A stretch of 64,000 bases of DNA from Isoetes taiwanensis (GCA_021234155.1 JAJEKV010000039.1:4694745-4758744); one strand, 5' to 3'; positions 36,368-48,628 are shown, counted from the stretch's first letter. Program-made: numbers and translations. Notes: generated by a model from the sequence alone, not told the origin.

Positions 36368-39300
36368 ATGCGGTTAGTCTCATGGAATGTTCAGGGGGTA
36401 GCCTCATCCCCCCTCAAGCGGAGTCGTATTTCTTTTTACTTATCTAGATTGGATGCTCAGTTTATATGCTTCAAGAGCATAAGTGTCGTAAGGGAGACGT
36501 ATCAAAGCTTGCAGACGTGATTGGTCACAGATTTAATGTCCTTATTGCAGCAGCTGATTCTGCCAGTGCAGGGGTCGTGATAGCATGGCTTCCTTCCTTG
36601 CCAGTCATCTTTACTCAGGCTGGTCGCTTTGGTCGTTGGGCCCTAATTTTATGGCAGGAACAAGGGGTTAAATATGGTCTAATTAATGTTTACGCCCACA
36701 ATAGACCTCATCAGAGAGCTTCACTGTGGGCCTCTTTGCGAGGGAAGATACTCAGCTTGGGCTGCCACATTTCATGGCTTCTTGTTGGGGATCTCAATAT
36801 GGTGGAAGTGGAGTCTGATCGGTTGGGGGCGACCTCTACAGTGGTGTCTGGTTTTGAACGCCAGCAGTGGCTTCGTCTACTCCATGACTGCAACCTCTCG
36901 GAGATTGATGGTGAAGGTGCCTTCACTTGGTGCAATGGTCAAGTTGGTGGGGGTCGCGCAAGCTCTCGGTTGGATAGAGCTTATTGGAATGCACGGTCTG
37001 ATTGCGGCACTTCGGTCTCTTTCGATTATGTCTCAGAGATAACTCAGTTTCAGACCACCATCCGCAATTCATTTCAGACGAGCCACTGCAGCAGCGATGG
37101 CACGGAAGGGCGTGTTTTAAGCTTGAACGAAGTTCTTAAAGGATGTTGACTTTCAAGAAGGTTGCAAGAATACTTGGACAGCGCCTTCAACCTACGCCGA
37201 GGTATGGTGGCATAGTGGATGCAATTCGGCAGTCAAGGGTTTTGCCAAAGAGTGGGGTCGAGAGTCTGCAGCAGCAGGTCGTGCTTTACTGGACACGTCG
37301 CATGACATCAACCATGTCCTCATTGCTTTTGCCGAATGGTTCGATGCTAACAGAGCCGGTGAACTCAAAGCGACATCGCATAACCACTTCCAGACGTTTT
37401 TTGCTGAGAAACATCTTCCCTTTCAATCAGAAATGCAAGATGCTGTTTTATCTAAGATTTCCCCCATCATCTCTGGTGAGCAACGCGAGTCAATAGAGGC
37501 GGCTATGACAGCTGAAGATTTAGGTTCGGTAGTCTTTGAACTGAAAAGAGGCAAATGCCCAGGTTTGGATGGTTTGCCAATTGAGTTCTTCCAGGAGTAT
37601 TGGGAATAGCTGGAGCCAGATGTGTATGATGCTTTCTGTGACTTTCGGCGGTCCACTACTTTGAATAGAATTCTAAACACAGGTGCCATCTCACTCATCC
37701 CCAAGGTCAAGGATCCTCAGACTATTTCAGATTGGCGGCCCGTTACCTTATTGTCGTCCGTATATAAGATCTTCGCCAAGGCTTTTGCAGAGCGGGTAAA
37801 GGACATCTTGGCAGAGTCCATCTCAACAACCCAGTCAGGTTTTCTTCCAAAACGGTGCATTTTGAATAATGTTGCTGCTGCTTACGAGGGAATTTATTGG
37901 GCACGTAGGCAAAACCTTCCAGTTGTATACCTTAAGCGTGATTTTGCAAAAGCTTATGACAGTGTCAGCTGGGAATTCATGCGCCACTGTATGCTGAGAC
38001 TGGGATTTGGGGAACAATTCACATCAGATATTATGAAGCTGCATATCTCCGCTCGGGCGACTGTCCTCTTCCATGGTGAGCCGTCGCATGCCTTTTCACT
38101 CGGTCGTGGTATTCGCCAGGGGTGCCCTTTAGCACCATTGCTTTTCACAGTTGTTGCAGAGGCTTTGTCACAGTTATTCACCATTGCAACGACAGAGGGA
38201 CTTCTCCATGGTCTTGCAATGGAGGACGGCACACAAGAGGTTTGCAATCAATATGCAGACGACACGTTCCTCTTCCTAATCGCTAATGATGAGAATCTTG
38301 CTGCTGCCAAAATGCTTTTAGATACTTTTTCAGCGGGGTGTTCTTGTGGGGTGGCGTAGTGTACGGCTTTGTGGACATTGGATAATCCGGCTCCGGCATG
38401 TGTTCACGATTATCCATGGAAATTACTTGCGCATGGACAGGGCCATCAAGTTGTTGGGGATTCGGTTGGCATCCATGTTACTATGGGAGCTGCATGGGAG
38501 GAGATCATTAGGGGTTTGGAGAAGCACTTGTTCTGGTGGTCCACTGCTAAGTTGTCTCTTGCGGGGCGCATTACAGTGGCCAAGTCAGTCCATGTTTATA
38601 TGGCATCCTTACTGCTAGCTCCACAGATCAAAGTGCGTGAGCTCATTGCAATAGTTCGAAACTTTATTTGGGCGTGTATCGAGGAAGGTCTTTGTGGTTA
38701 AGGTGGCTTGGTGAAGTGCATCCTTCCAAAATGGGCAGGTGGTGCGGGTATGATGGACTTCTTCTTTGCAGAGCAAAGTGCTTATTTCAAAGTTCATTTG
38801 GAGACTCCTGAATGGTGAGGATGACTCTTCTGGTTCACGCCTTCTTAGACAAGCTCTTGGTCACTGTATCCCTCTAGGCAAGAAGGCTGTCAAACCAGTC
38901 CTACCTTGGGCTTTATTTCAGACTCTGCAGCCTTTTCCAAGTGCTTCTCCATTTTTGCGTGGCTTATTGGCAGCGTGGGAGGCAGTCAGACATCTTTTCT
39001 GGCCATGCCCCTCTATCCACACCCTATTGGAGACTCCGTGGTGGTGGGCACCACTGCCTCCAGACCCCTCAGCACCTCTATTGGCAGCCTCAGTTCATCC
39101 CCTCACACAGAGACGATGGGTTCTTGCAGGTGTTGTCTCTATTCAAGCATGGTATGAGGACGGTCGCCTACTGTCTTGGCCTGAATTTCAGGCAAAGTTC
39201 CTGCTCTCTCGTTGGGATGTATCTCTATGGGAGAAGGTCGCAGAAAATTTGCCTCTTATAGTGCAAGTTGGTGTTGCTGAAAGGGTGCCATGGGACTGTC

Positions 39301-39920
39301 ATGAAAATATTCACAAGGGCAAGCAATTTGTCAGATCAGTATATCGCCTTCTTTTAGCACCACAACCCCTCCAGTTGCCAGATGGGTGGCACCTACATGT
39401 TCCACAACCCACTTTGTGTCGTATATGGCGATGGCTTTGGGATAGGTTGCTCCACCCTAAAGTCTTTGTACTATGGAGGCAGGTTATCCACAGGTGCCTG
39501 CGGGTTAATGCCTTTCGACATCGCTATGATCCTCGCATATCTGCAGTATGCCCGCTCTGTCTTTCGGACGTTGAGACTCTTGAGCATTGTCTCTTTGATT
39601 GTCCTGAGGTTCAACCAGCGTGGTCCTGGCTACAAGGTTTGTTTAACAGTACATTGGACTGCCGATGCATCCTTTTGGCGTCCTATCCCAATGCATGGCC
39701 TTCAGCTAAACAAAGGGCATTCCATCTTGGCTCCGGTTGGCTCCTATGGTCGGTATGGGAGCGTCGCAGACACATCTTTCAGGGCATTTATTCATCTGCA
39801 CACAGTGTTATTACAGTGGCCCAGAAAAAGATATTGATAGCCTACGAGTGTTCCACCCTTGACTCAGAACTGGTGGAACGTATCTGGATTCAATACCTTC
39901 GAATTGATTCTTATCATTAG
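36368..39920 (+). pseudogene. LINE ORF2: endonuclease, reverse transcriptase, zf-RVT
   Basis: ATG at 36,368 gives MRLVSWNVQGVASSP, the first catalytic block of the AP-endonuclease. A one-base loss near 36,467 shifts to LQEHKCRKGD; GDLNMVEVESDR and SSRLDRAYWN follow. Another shift falls between about 37,040 and 37,140, and an in-frame TAG near 37,606 (EYWE, stop, LEPD). The reverse transcriptase at 37,622-38,340 shows ISLIPKVKDPQTISDWRPVT, RDFAKAYDSVSWEF, GIRQGCPLAPLLF and YADDTFLF. Shifts near 38,350 and 38,700 precede a long intact tail (38,766-39,920). That tail holds LHPKVFVLWRQVIHRCLRVN and CPLCLSDVETLEHCLFDCP, a zf-RVT pattern. Non-functional because of these breaks. Confidence 0.87.
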
Positions 39921-40072
39921 TCTCCTATTCTGGAGTAGGTACATTGTGCTCCAGGCTCGTGCTCCTGTGGTATCTTTGTGTGCTTACACAGTTAGACGAG
40001 ACATGTAAATTTTGTACTTTTTCTCTGATTAATAAACTTTTTGGCTTTCGTCCTTCAAAAAAAAAAAAAAAA

Positions 40073-40144
40073 GAATCAGGAAGGAAGAAATGTTGAAGAG
40101 AATTCAGGAACCATTGAAGAAAGCCATTCGAGAAAAGGAGCTAT
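40073..40144 (+). pseudogene. Coiled-coil reading frame, piece 1 (between LINE and TIR element)
   Basis: A Lys/Glu-rich open segment (RKEEMLKRIQEPLKKAIREK) begins at the LINE poly-A and ends at the 4-bp duplication CTAT of the next insertion. It reads in frame into piece 2 when the 3,675-bp element and one CTAT are removed. Source gene unknown. Confidence 0.5.
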
Positions 40145-40914
40145 AAGTCGTATTTAATTAAAGTGGGACTCATTCCATTCCCATTTTTTTTTGGAACCCT
40201 GTTAATTTACACAAAAAGAAGCACCCCGACCCAGAAACTGGCCATAATTGGAATTTTTGTCTATTAGTGTGCATCCAAGCTTTTCTTCCAGTTTTCTTGG
40301 ATAGCGTGTCGAGAACAAGAACAATGCAACGCAAACATGCATTAGACCTATCAAGTTCTAATTGAAAAAGATTCTTAGTTGAACATTTTGGCTCTATTTT
40401 CTTAGGTGGGCAGACAATAGATCACAAATTCCAACAAAAATTATGCAAATCGTTTACTTAATCACCCAAAAATACTAGTTTTGAGATACCTTATATTTAT
40501 AAATGGGCTCATTACCATATATATTACAGTGGGTGAAGAGACCATAGTGGTCGTATGGGCACAATCATTACACCCTCTTCACACATGAACCACCTAGTGC
40601 AAAGGGCGCGTGGAGCTCTCTCCTAGTCACGGAGCAACTTTTAGGGCGATAGAAATTTGTATGAGGAGTTCCTTTATGGGCCACGTGCTTGTATGTCCAA
40701 CTGATGTCACCACCCTCTTCTCGGCACCTTTCTTTAATGAACTGATCTTTTCATTGCTCCCAAGCATGTACTATTTGGTCGAGATAAGGACTGCAAGAGA
40801 CAAAATCAAATTAGTCAAGTGATGCTACATGCAAAAAAAATAAAATAAAACATTCTTAGGGCCATTTTTTGGAAAATATGTGCATGAAAAGGCAGCCGGG
40901 AGGAAAAACGAGGA

Positions 40915-41345
40915 GGTTTTAGGGGTCAGAGTTCTTTCGACCTCGAAGTCGAGAAAGGCAGCTCAAAGTTTAAAAATGCAAGTTTTAGGGGTCGAAGGCC
41001 TTTTCGACTCGTGGTCGAAAGGCAGCTCAAAGCCGTAAATTAGTTTTATGGGTCAGAAGATTTTTCGACTATGAGTCGAGAAAGGCTCAAAGTTGAACGG
41101 GTTTTATGGGTCAGAAGGCCTTTCTCGACTCGCGCAAGTCGAGAAAGGCCTTCTGATCCATAAACCCGCGGTTTCGCGGGTCAAGGCCTTTTCGACTCAA
41201 GAAGTCGAAAGGCCTTCGATCCATAAAACCCGTGGAGTTGAGTGCCTTTTCTCGACTCACGAGTCGAGAAAGGCCTTCTGACCCATAAAACAAATTTTGA
41301 GGGTCTTTCTCGACTCGCAAGTCGAAAAAGGCAACTCAGAGTAAA
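40915..41345. repeat. Palindromic minisatellite around TCGACTC/GAGTCGA
   Basis: Repeated blocks pair ggtcagaaggcctttctcga with its inverse (aaggccttctgacccataaa), separated by tcgactcgcgcaagtcgaga-like centres, at about 40,925, 40,990, 41,050, 41,107, 41,190, 41,250 and 41,310. Each block could fold into a hairpin. A further actcactagtcgagaag motif lies at 43,277-43,293. Confidence 0.75.
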
Positions 41346-41439
41346 AAAAGGACAATTTCAAAGCTCAAAGTCCGAGAAGGTCGAAAATGAATAACCTTCA
41401 AACATCCTATGTATTTTCTATGAAAAACTACTCTCCCCA

Positions 41440-41560
41440 TAATGCACATGTAAATAGCAACATATGCACCTATAATGCACATTATAACCTACGAGAGCCT
41501 AATGCACATGTAAATAGCAACATATGCACCTATAATGCACATTATAACCTACGAGAGCCT
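41440..41560 (+). repeat. 60-bp tandem duplication
   Basis: The 60-bp stretch beginning aatgcacatgtaaatagcaa (41,440) is repeated exactly from 41,500, ending ataacctacgagagcct in both. Confidence 0.9.
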
Positions 41561-42253
41561 ATTAGACCTATGCATTAAATCTATTAATAAGCATTAGACC
41601 TAAGGTCAACATAAGGTGTAAAATATGATTATACAAGCACACATATAAACACAACCATGCTATCAATTTGTGACAAAAATTCAAATATTTACATGGGCGA
41701 CACTAATAAAATTATAGCCCAATTAATGGTATGTTTTTAATATATTAATGTAACTAGCTTTTTTTTCCCATTAACCTTAGAAAAATAACCCATTAACCTT
41801 AGAAAAATAACCCATTGTCCACACTATATCCGTATTTTTTTTTCTTACATACACTCTATTATTATTCTGCTTTTTTCTCTTAATATTTGGCTTTTTTTTC
41901 TCCCACCTCTTAAGTTAGAAATTTGAAATTGAAAACGGGGGGAGATTTTCGAAATTTGAAATTAAAAAGGGGGGAGATTTGGTACATACCTTTTGAGAAG
42001 AAGAAATTTGGTACACTTACGAAATCGTGGCTGGCTATGGCGAACTCTCAAGATCCTGGCTGGCTATGGCGAACTCTCAAGAAAATTTTCTAAGAACCTC
42101 GGCCCAGCCGTTGTTGAAGAGCGTCGTTGTTGAAGCCGCAGTATTGCTTCTCCGGCTCTGTTAATCTCTCCTTAGATCGAAAAAGGCACAGGTATGCCAT
42201 AGCTCTGTTTATGCAGCATAAAGATTCTTTCGGCAGCATACTCTGTTTCGCGA

Positions 42254-43186
42254 TCAGAAATGCTTAAAACCTAACAGAGCTTTTATGCCTTTACAAGCCT
42301 TGGTGTGTCTGATTGACGGATTATCTTTACTACTTTCACCGAAAATAGGCGTGGAAACAAGCTTCGCAGGCAATCCTTCTTCAACCATACTCAGCTTTTC
42401 GCTTGCGCTTTCCATAATGCCTCCTCTCCATAATGCACAGAAATATTGGGGAAGCGCAAATCCAAAGCTAACGGAGCTATCCTGCACCATTTTCGAAGCT
42501 AAGCCAAAAATCTTCCTTACAGTATTCGACAGAAAGCTCAAGTCCAAGGGAAGGTGAGGGCGCTTCCAGGGATGGGAGCTAGAAGCTTCACCGTGGGCAG
42601 TCATCTGCTAAGGGGAGGAAAAGGGGACGGCTAGTGGGAAGGGGGGCAGCTGAGATAGGTATGGACATCTGAGACATCGGATTTCTGAAAGGAGGCTTTT
42701 TTTTTTCTTTTGCATCTGTTTCAGGAATACCCAGACCTACAGGTATCGTCACTGGAGCCTCCAAGCCTGCGTTAGCTGAGCCTGAGAGCTCTTGCATACC
42801 CTGAATAGATAAAACAGAGGTCGTATCTGGAAGAGCAGGTGGGACATCATCAGAACTTTCGGCTGCAGCCTGAACCGAGCCTCTTTTTTTTTTCCTATTT
42901 TCTGTGTATTATCCTTGGAGCTGTCGGATTTGGCATCAGGAGCCTTTTCTACTGTTTTCTGTGCATCAGCTTTGGAGCCCTTGGACCGTTGTGCCTCTGG
43001 CGACCCCTTAGATGTGCTGCCCGGCTCCAGCCCATTATTCCTTCCCTTCCTTAGCGCCATACCCTGCGCCAACTGGCTATGGAGTTTTGGAGCTCGAGGC
43101 GGATCGGATTGGCGGGGTGGAGCGTGTGGGTATGTGTATGGAGGAAATGGAGAAATATTTTGGCGCTGCTGGACAAAACCCAGCAA
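42254..43186 (-). other. Two minus-strand open frames inside the TIR element
   Basis: 42,604-42,254 (116 codons; KIFGLASKMVQDSSVSFGFA) and 43,186-42,749 (145 codons; Ser/Lys/Pro-rich, SKADAQKTVEKAPDAKSDSS) are open. The disordered composition resembles a retroelement ORF1/gag linker, but no domain is recognised and no start context can be judged. They may be one broken gene captured by the element. Confidence 0.3.
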
Positions 43187-43387
43187 TTCTTAACATTCTG
43201 TACAGAGCCGGTTATTCCAATTTTCTACTCACTAGTGGAGAAGAGAACAATGAGGGGATCTATGTTTTCCAATTCTCGACTCACTAGTCGAGAAGAGGAG
43301 AATGGTTTATATTTTTTTTATTGGTTATTTATTTAATTAAATTAATTAAATTATTTATAATTAATTATTAATTATATTATTTTGGCT

Positions 43388-43660
43388 TTCCCCTCCCCCT
43401 TCCCCACCCTCCCTTTCCCCTTGCCCCTTCTTCTCCCTTGCCCCTTCCCTTGCCCCCCTTCCCCTTGCCCCCCTTCCTTGCCCCCCTTTCCCTTCCTTGC
43501 CCTTTGCCCCTTCTTCTCCCTTGCCCCTTTCCCCTTGCCCCTTGCCCCCTTGCCCTTGCCCCTTCCTTGCCCCCTTTCCCCTTCATTGCCCCTTGCCCTT
43601 CTTCTCCCTTGCCCCCTTTCTCACTCCCCGTCTTCCCCTTCCCTCCCCTTTCGAACTCAC
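43388..43660 (+). repeat. Pyrimidine-rich CCCTTGCC simple-repeat tract
   Basis: About 270 bp almost wholly C and T with interspersed G (cccttgcccc, cccttcttctccc). The open frames on both strands (PLPLPP…, GKGKGGKGRGKG…) are low-complexity artefacts. An AT-only stretch (43,320-43,380, ttaattaaattaatt) precedes it. Confidence 0.9.
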
Positions 43661-43823
43661 CTCGCTCAACTTTCTCAACTATTTATTTGGAAATTCTGTA
43701 AGAAAATATTATGAACCAGTCCTTCTTATATGATGTGAAATTTAGATGTCAATATAAGTCCCATTTTCAGTCCGAGTCCCAAAATTCAAGATTTGTCCCA
43801 CTTTAATTAAATACGACTTCTAT

Positions 43824-44251
43824 GTGAAAAAAGGATTGCAGAACTTGAGGAGGCTCATAAAGTTCAGTTTGAGTGCTGCAGATGGCTTGATGATATGCAT
43901 AAGTACATGATGCATTCTATAGCGATTCTCCTTCAGCCCAAAACAAGCTTGATGATCTCTCCAGCACAAGAAAAATTCATATCTGTGCATGGATGTATTT
44001 TTTATAGTAATGGCTTTGCTAACAATGAACCTATCCTAGTTGCTCCATGCAAGCATTCATTTCATGTCTTTTGTTTCTCATATTCTATTTCTGCTGGACT
44101 ATCCTGCCCAAATGCAAATGGGACGAAAACATTTCAAAGATCTTGGATGTGTACGCTGGAGATAAGCAGTATTTCATTATCTATATTCAATTTGCTGCAC
44201 CCAGGGTTACTACAATATAAAATCCATTTACATGTACAATGCTGCACTTAA
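43824..44251 (+). pseudogene. Coiled-coil/RING-like reading frame, piece 2
   Basis: Continues piece 1 in frame: EKRIAELEEAHKVQFECCRW, LDDMHKYMMH, then a Cys/His cluster CIFYSNGFANNEPILVAPCK followed by HSFHVFCFSY and LSCPN. The spacing resembles a RING or related zinc finger that has lost a Cys in its first pair. It ends at a stop at 44,249-44,251. Identity unknown; the N-terminal part lies left of the LINE or is lost. The region around 18.8-19.3 kb is a candidate but is not shown to belong. Confidence 0.45.
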
Positions 44252-47200
44252 GGTTTTGCTATAACATGTAGGAGTGTACTGGTTATTTATACTTATAGTT
44301 CCATGGCTTGCATGTCATCCTATATTATAAAACCGTGGCATCGGTCTGTCCGCCCGATCGACGACCGAGATTCTTCAGATGTCCCTCCGCCCCAATCAAC
44401 AGTCCAAATTTGTCTCTTTGCCCTTTTGTCCCTTTCAACGGCCTAGATTGTGCCACGCGGCGTAAGTGAAGCGTTTTTAAAAATGAAAGGGCGTGAAATG
44501 AGATCTTGGCTAGATGATCAAGAAAAAAAAATTCTGAAGACCGTCGTTACGAAGAGAGGATAGCAGGAGCAGAACGGAAGTATGGGTTGAAAGATCCGGC
44601 AAGAAGTTTTGGACAAGGAATTTAATCTATGGCAGGGGCAAAAGGTCACAAGATCGTTCACATTCAGGCTATGTGCTCAAATAAAACATTCTCAGCAGAA
44701 GGTTTTATAAAGACGGGCTATCGAAGGGCACAAGGAAATTCCACTAGATTTTTGCAGGGCCGAAATTTTGGCAGATTGAATAAAAAAATAGAGCACAAGG
44801 TTATCCGAGCAGCCATACACAAGCTGGCTGTTAGTTATCTCAGTGCCGGCTAGAATTTTTGCAGATTGAATTGAAAAATAACGAGCAAGGTTATCCCAGC
44901 AGTTATAGGCAAATACCCAAGATGACATATTTAATAAAATTTGAACTTATTCAAATCTAATAGAAGAATGCAATTTATATGTATTTTTAACTCTTTTAAA
45001 TTTTTATAAAATTTTCAGGTTTAACTTCAGATAAAAAGTATGAAAGTTATCAATGTTTAAAATTGTTTTCTACACTAATTTTTAATTTAATATATTTAAA
45101 ATTAATCTTTCATCTAAGATGAACTCTATATGATTGAAATATTATTATTTTTTAAATGTTTAAAGAAAGTTTAGATGAAATATATCAAATGATTACGTTT
45201 ATGTTTTAATTAAAAAATAATTTGAATAGTTTAGTTTTAATTAATTTTCAATATATATTTTTCAATATTTGTTATTAAAACATAAACTTTATATTTTAAT
45301 TAATATTAATCTAACACTTTTTTTAAAGTATTTTTAAAGTACTAAGAGCTTGTAAATTATGAAATTCTCATATAATTTTTAGTCACTCACATATCAAACC
45401 ATTATATTTTATTTACAAATTATCCTGATTGCCAAATTTTAAATTTGTTAAGAACTCATTGAAAATTAAAATTTTATATTCTCGAAATGTCTAATTCTAA
45501 ATAGATTCACATGAAAATTAGTTTAGAAAGCAATTGTTTATGTTTCTATAACAATTATACTTTAAATTTAAAGATAAAGTTATATAATTAGAGCTTGTAA
45601 AAATTATAAGTATCAAGAAAAATTAAACATAACATTTAATCTTAAAATGATACCCCAGTCTATTATATCTGAATAAGTCCAAGTTTTGTCAAGAGAATAT
45701 CCATCCGCCATAGCTCACTTCAAAGAGAAAATCCACCTGCCATGACAATGAACGAGGAGGGAAACAAGCTCGAAAAAGTTCCACACAAGAGTCCAGCAAA
45801 AAGTTCTGGAAAAAAACTTGAAAAAACAAGACTGCATGCAAACTTGCTTTTCATCACGGTATTTTCCTCCACTACAAATCTTCTATTATAAAATTATTGA
45901 GTAAGTATGTCGTCAACAAAACCCTAATCCTAACCCTAATCCATTCTTCAGCTTCCAAATCCGGCAGGCTTTGATTTCTTATGCATTGTGGATTAATCTG
46001 TTTTGGACCATATCGATTAGGGTTAGCCTCAGCGACATCCGGAAAGAGCAGTTTATTTTTTTTATGACAAGATAAGAGCTTCCTTTCAAGATATACGGAC
46101 TTCTCAGGTATTTAAGATTCGGCTGGGCTTGCCCGAATATTTTTTGCAAAATTCCAGCTTCCGGGTCCTCCTGATGATTGAGCTGGATGCTGACCATAGC
46201 AATAGACCACAACCACGGCCACAACCACAGCCACAGCTCCTGTAAAAAGAAATGGTGCAAGCAGATGTTTTCAAGGCGGTTCAAGCAGATGTTCAAGGCG
46301 ATCTTGGCTGGATGCATTTCGAAGAGCTAAGAGATGAAAGAGAGTAGATTTGTTTTTAAAGATGGTAGATTACAGACACCCCAGACACCCAGGTCTTTTA
46401 AGAAATCCAGACTGTAAGGGATGCTCCTGTAAAACGAAATGGTGCAAGCAGATGTTTTCAAGGCGGGTTACTCCTATAGTGCTCTATAAGGTAGGTAATC
46501 GTAGATCGATCCCTTTGTTGGCTAGCTAGAAAGATACATGTAACCTTCTTCGATAAGAGGAAAGAACGTGATGGATTCTGCATGTTTTGTTTCTTGCATG
46601 AGAAGAATTTTTGCAATTCATTTCTGGCATGCAAAGCTCGAAACTGCCAACTATTTTATGAAATCAAACTTCTGAACTTTGCATTTCTATTCTTGCATGC
46701 ATTTACAGATTGCAATTAGCTAATTTTGACATCTTTTGTGCTCTTTTGTGCATTGAATAAGGCATTTTGAATCCCTTTGTGCAGTACAAGCAATATCTAA
46801 TTTTGATCCTTCATGGAATTTGTACAATTTGCATTTCATTGATAATTTAGCTACATTTTTCATTGATTCATTTGCATTCTGTCTGATCTCAGGTTGTTTG
46901 ATTATTTCAGCATGCAAGGTATGTCTTGCGGTGTTATCTCAAGGTCAAGCCAATCAAATTCGTTTTTCTTTTGATCTGCATTATTGTTCCTTGCATGTGG
47001 TCTGCATTGGCATGTGTAAGCATGTGGAATTTGGATCATGAAACTTTCAGTGGTTTCATGTTGTTATCATATTATTTACTTGGATATGAGATTTCACTGG
47101 TTTCATTGAATTTAGATTATAAGTTTTTACTCGGTTCAGGTTAATCGCATCGTATATGTCTAGATCACGAAATTTTCATTGGGTTCAGGTTATACTCATT

Positions 47201-47900
47201 TTAATGTTTAGATACAGTGCCATCAAGTACAAGGATGCAATCTGGAATGCAATCTTTGTCCACAGAGCAAGACAGAGGCTCTTGCACCAGCCATGCCTTC
47301 GATCATGGCGACAATAGTTCCTCATGTTGCAGCATTGTAGGGCCTTCACAAACACCTCCACATAATCTGCATGGACTTCCCGAACAACAATCCACACAGG
47401 CATTTGTGCATACTTTGCAGATGGGCTAGATCAAGTTGTGGCATGACTCTAACCTTCTCGGATACGCAATCCCATGGCATCACCCATCGGGACTACTCCA
47501 GGTTGCATCTCCCTGGTCCGACGAGGTAGGAAGGGTTGCATCTCCCCTTCCCGGGGTCTAGAGGCTCCACGGGCGGCTAGAGAATCGTGGCGACACACGA
47601 TTCGTACCCGACTGAACCCCCCAAAACAAGAGCCAAGCTGACACTTGCAACTCTTGAGAGGCAGGGCGACACCATTGCCCCAGGAGGTGTCGGACCCATG
47701 CTCGGCCCACACGAAGTGACCGACCATAAGCCTAACCCACTATGGGATCCCCCGAAGCCCCCACTCGGCAGGGATCCACCCTCCATCTTGCCTCTAGCCC
47801 CGTTATGTGGTGCTGAGTCACATCATAGCCTCCATAGCCCGGTGGGTTCCTATGCACAGGCCGCAACTAATAGGAACTAAGGGATCTACACTAGGAGCAT
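44252..47900. other. Intergenic; Helitron-like start, AT-rich block, small duplications
   Basis: At 44,318 the sequence tcctatattataaaaccgtg after an A resembles a Helitron 5' end, followed by ggcctagattgtgccacgcg. No matching CTRR end with hairpin was found. 44,757-44,915 holds a diverged tandem pair (ttttgcagattgaat, caaggttatcc). 44,930-45,680 is strongly AT-rich. An aaccctaatcctaaccctaa run at 45,920-45,940 is telomere-like but short. No gene is supported; 47,440-47,900 is GC-rich and unassigned. Confidence 0.4.
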
Positions 47901-48628
47901 ACTACATATGGCCCTAGGTCTCTACCCCCCTTCCCAATACAAGAGGAGCAATATGATCAACCAATATCCCATACATCACATCATGATCAATATCAATATC
48001 ATATGAACATCTTAACCTAATCATACATAGCTAACTAACAGTTAGGGTTCCTTGATTAGGGTTCAAGATGTTCAACAAAGGATCTAGGGTGGCTCTACTC
48101 TAGACACGAATCACTAACCCATCTGGAATGCTAACTTCCAGATGAACTAACATGAACTCTACTCAACCTACCTCCTCCAGAAGCGCTTCCTCCCATCCCT
48201 GGCGTCTCCATGCTCCTAGACGTGGTTCGAAGGCTTGCTTCCTCTACGATCATACACACCTTCCAGGGGCTGCTGCTCCAGGCTAGGCTATGACGAACGG
48301 TGCTCGAAACGGGGTTTCGGGCACGTGGATGAGAGTTCAGGTGCTAGGTCAGGGAAAAACGGTCTAGGGTTAGGGTTAGAGCTCATATAGGTGTGGGTCC
48401 ACGTGGGATGTCACGTGGCACCACTAAGATGAGGCCGTGTGGCTGTTGCCCAATAGGATAAGGCCATGTGGAAATGGGCCTTATCCTAAGGTTATCTAAG
48501 TTAAACAATTAACTTAGATGTGCACCCCTTGCCACTTATCCAAGGCATACAAGGCTATCTAGGTAGACTTGTATGGTGACGGGTCCAGGAATATACGTAT
48601 TTATGGCGTATATTCCCTTGGAACGTCA
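47901..48628 (-). repeat. 3' LTR of the chromovirus
   Basis: 728 bp, matching 56,638-57,365 with only two differences noticed by eye (at about 48,138, G versus A, and 48,203, G versus A). It contains cgtgggatgtcacgtggcac and the duplicated gttagggttccttgatt-type sequence. Confidence 0.93.

Larger units (their letters stand above)
19994..40072 (+). mobile_element. LINE (non-LTR retrotransposon), split by a CACTA element
   Basis: A plant-type LINE with ORF1, an AP-endonuclease, reverse transcriptase, a zf-RVT-like C terminus and a poly-A tail (about 40,057-40,072, preceded by aataaa). Without the 14.2-kb insertion it is about 5.9 kb from the ORF1 start. The 5' end lies left of 19,994 and was not placed. 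I could not find a copy of the bases that follow the poly-A (gaatcaggaaggaag) at the left, so no target duplication is claimed. Every ORF carries several small frameshifts and stops, so the element is dead. Confidence 0.88.
40145..43819. mobile_element. TIR DNA transposon, 3,675 bp, 4-bp duplication
   Basis: The left end aagtcgtatttaattaaagt plus gggac is repeated exactly inverted at the right end (43,795-43,819). CTAT flanks both sides (40,141-40,144 and 43,820-43,823). A 4-bp duplication is unusual; it occurs in Sola-type elements, but assignment is only a suggestion. No transposase is visible. The interior holds palindromic repeats, a 60-bp tandem pair, two minus-strand open frames and a C-rich tract. 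Confidence 0.75.

Noticed and set aside
19994-40090. Target-site duplication for the LINE
   Set aside because: The sequence after the poly-A (gaatcaggaaggaag) was not found near 18.8-20.0 kb, so the 5' end and duplication remain unset.
43377-43733. Proline-leucine-rich and glycine-lysine-rich frames at 43.4-43.7 kb
   Set aside because: Low-complexity translation of a C/T tract.
45915-45945. Telomere-like aaccctaatcctaaccctaa run
   Set aside because: Only about three or four imperfect units; too short to call an interstitial telomere.
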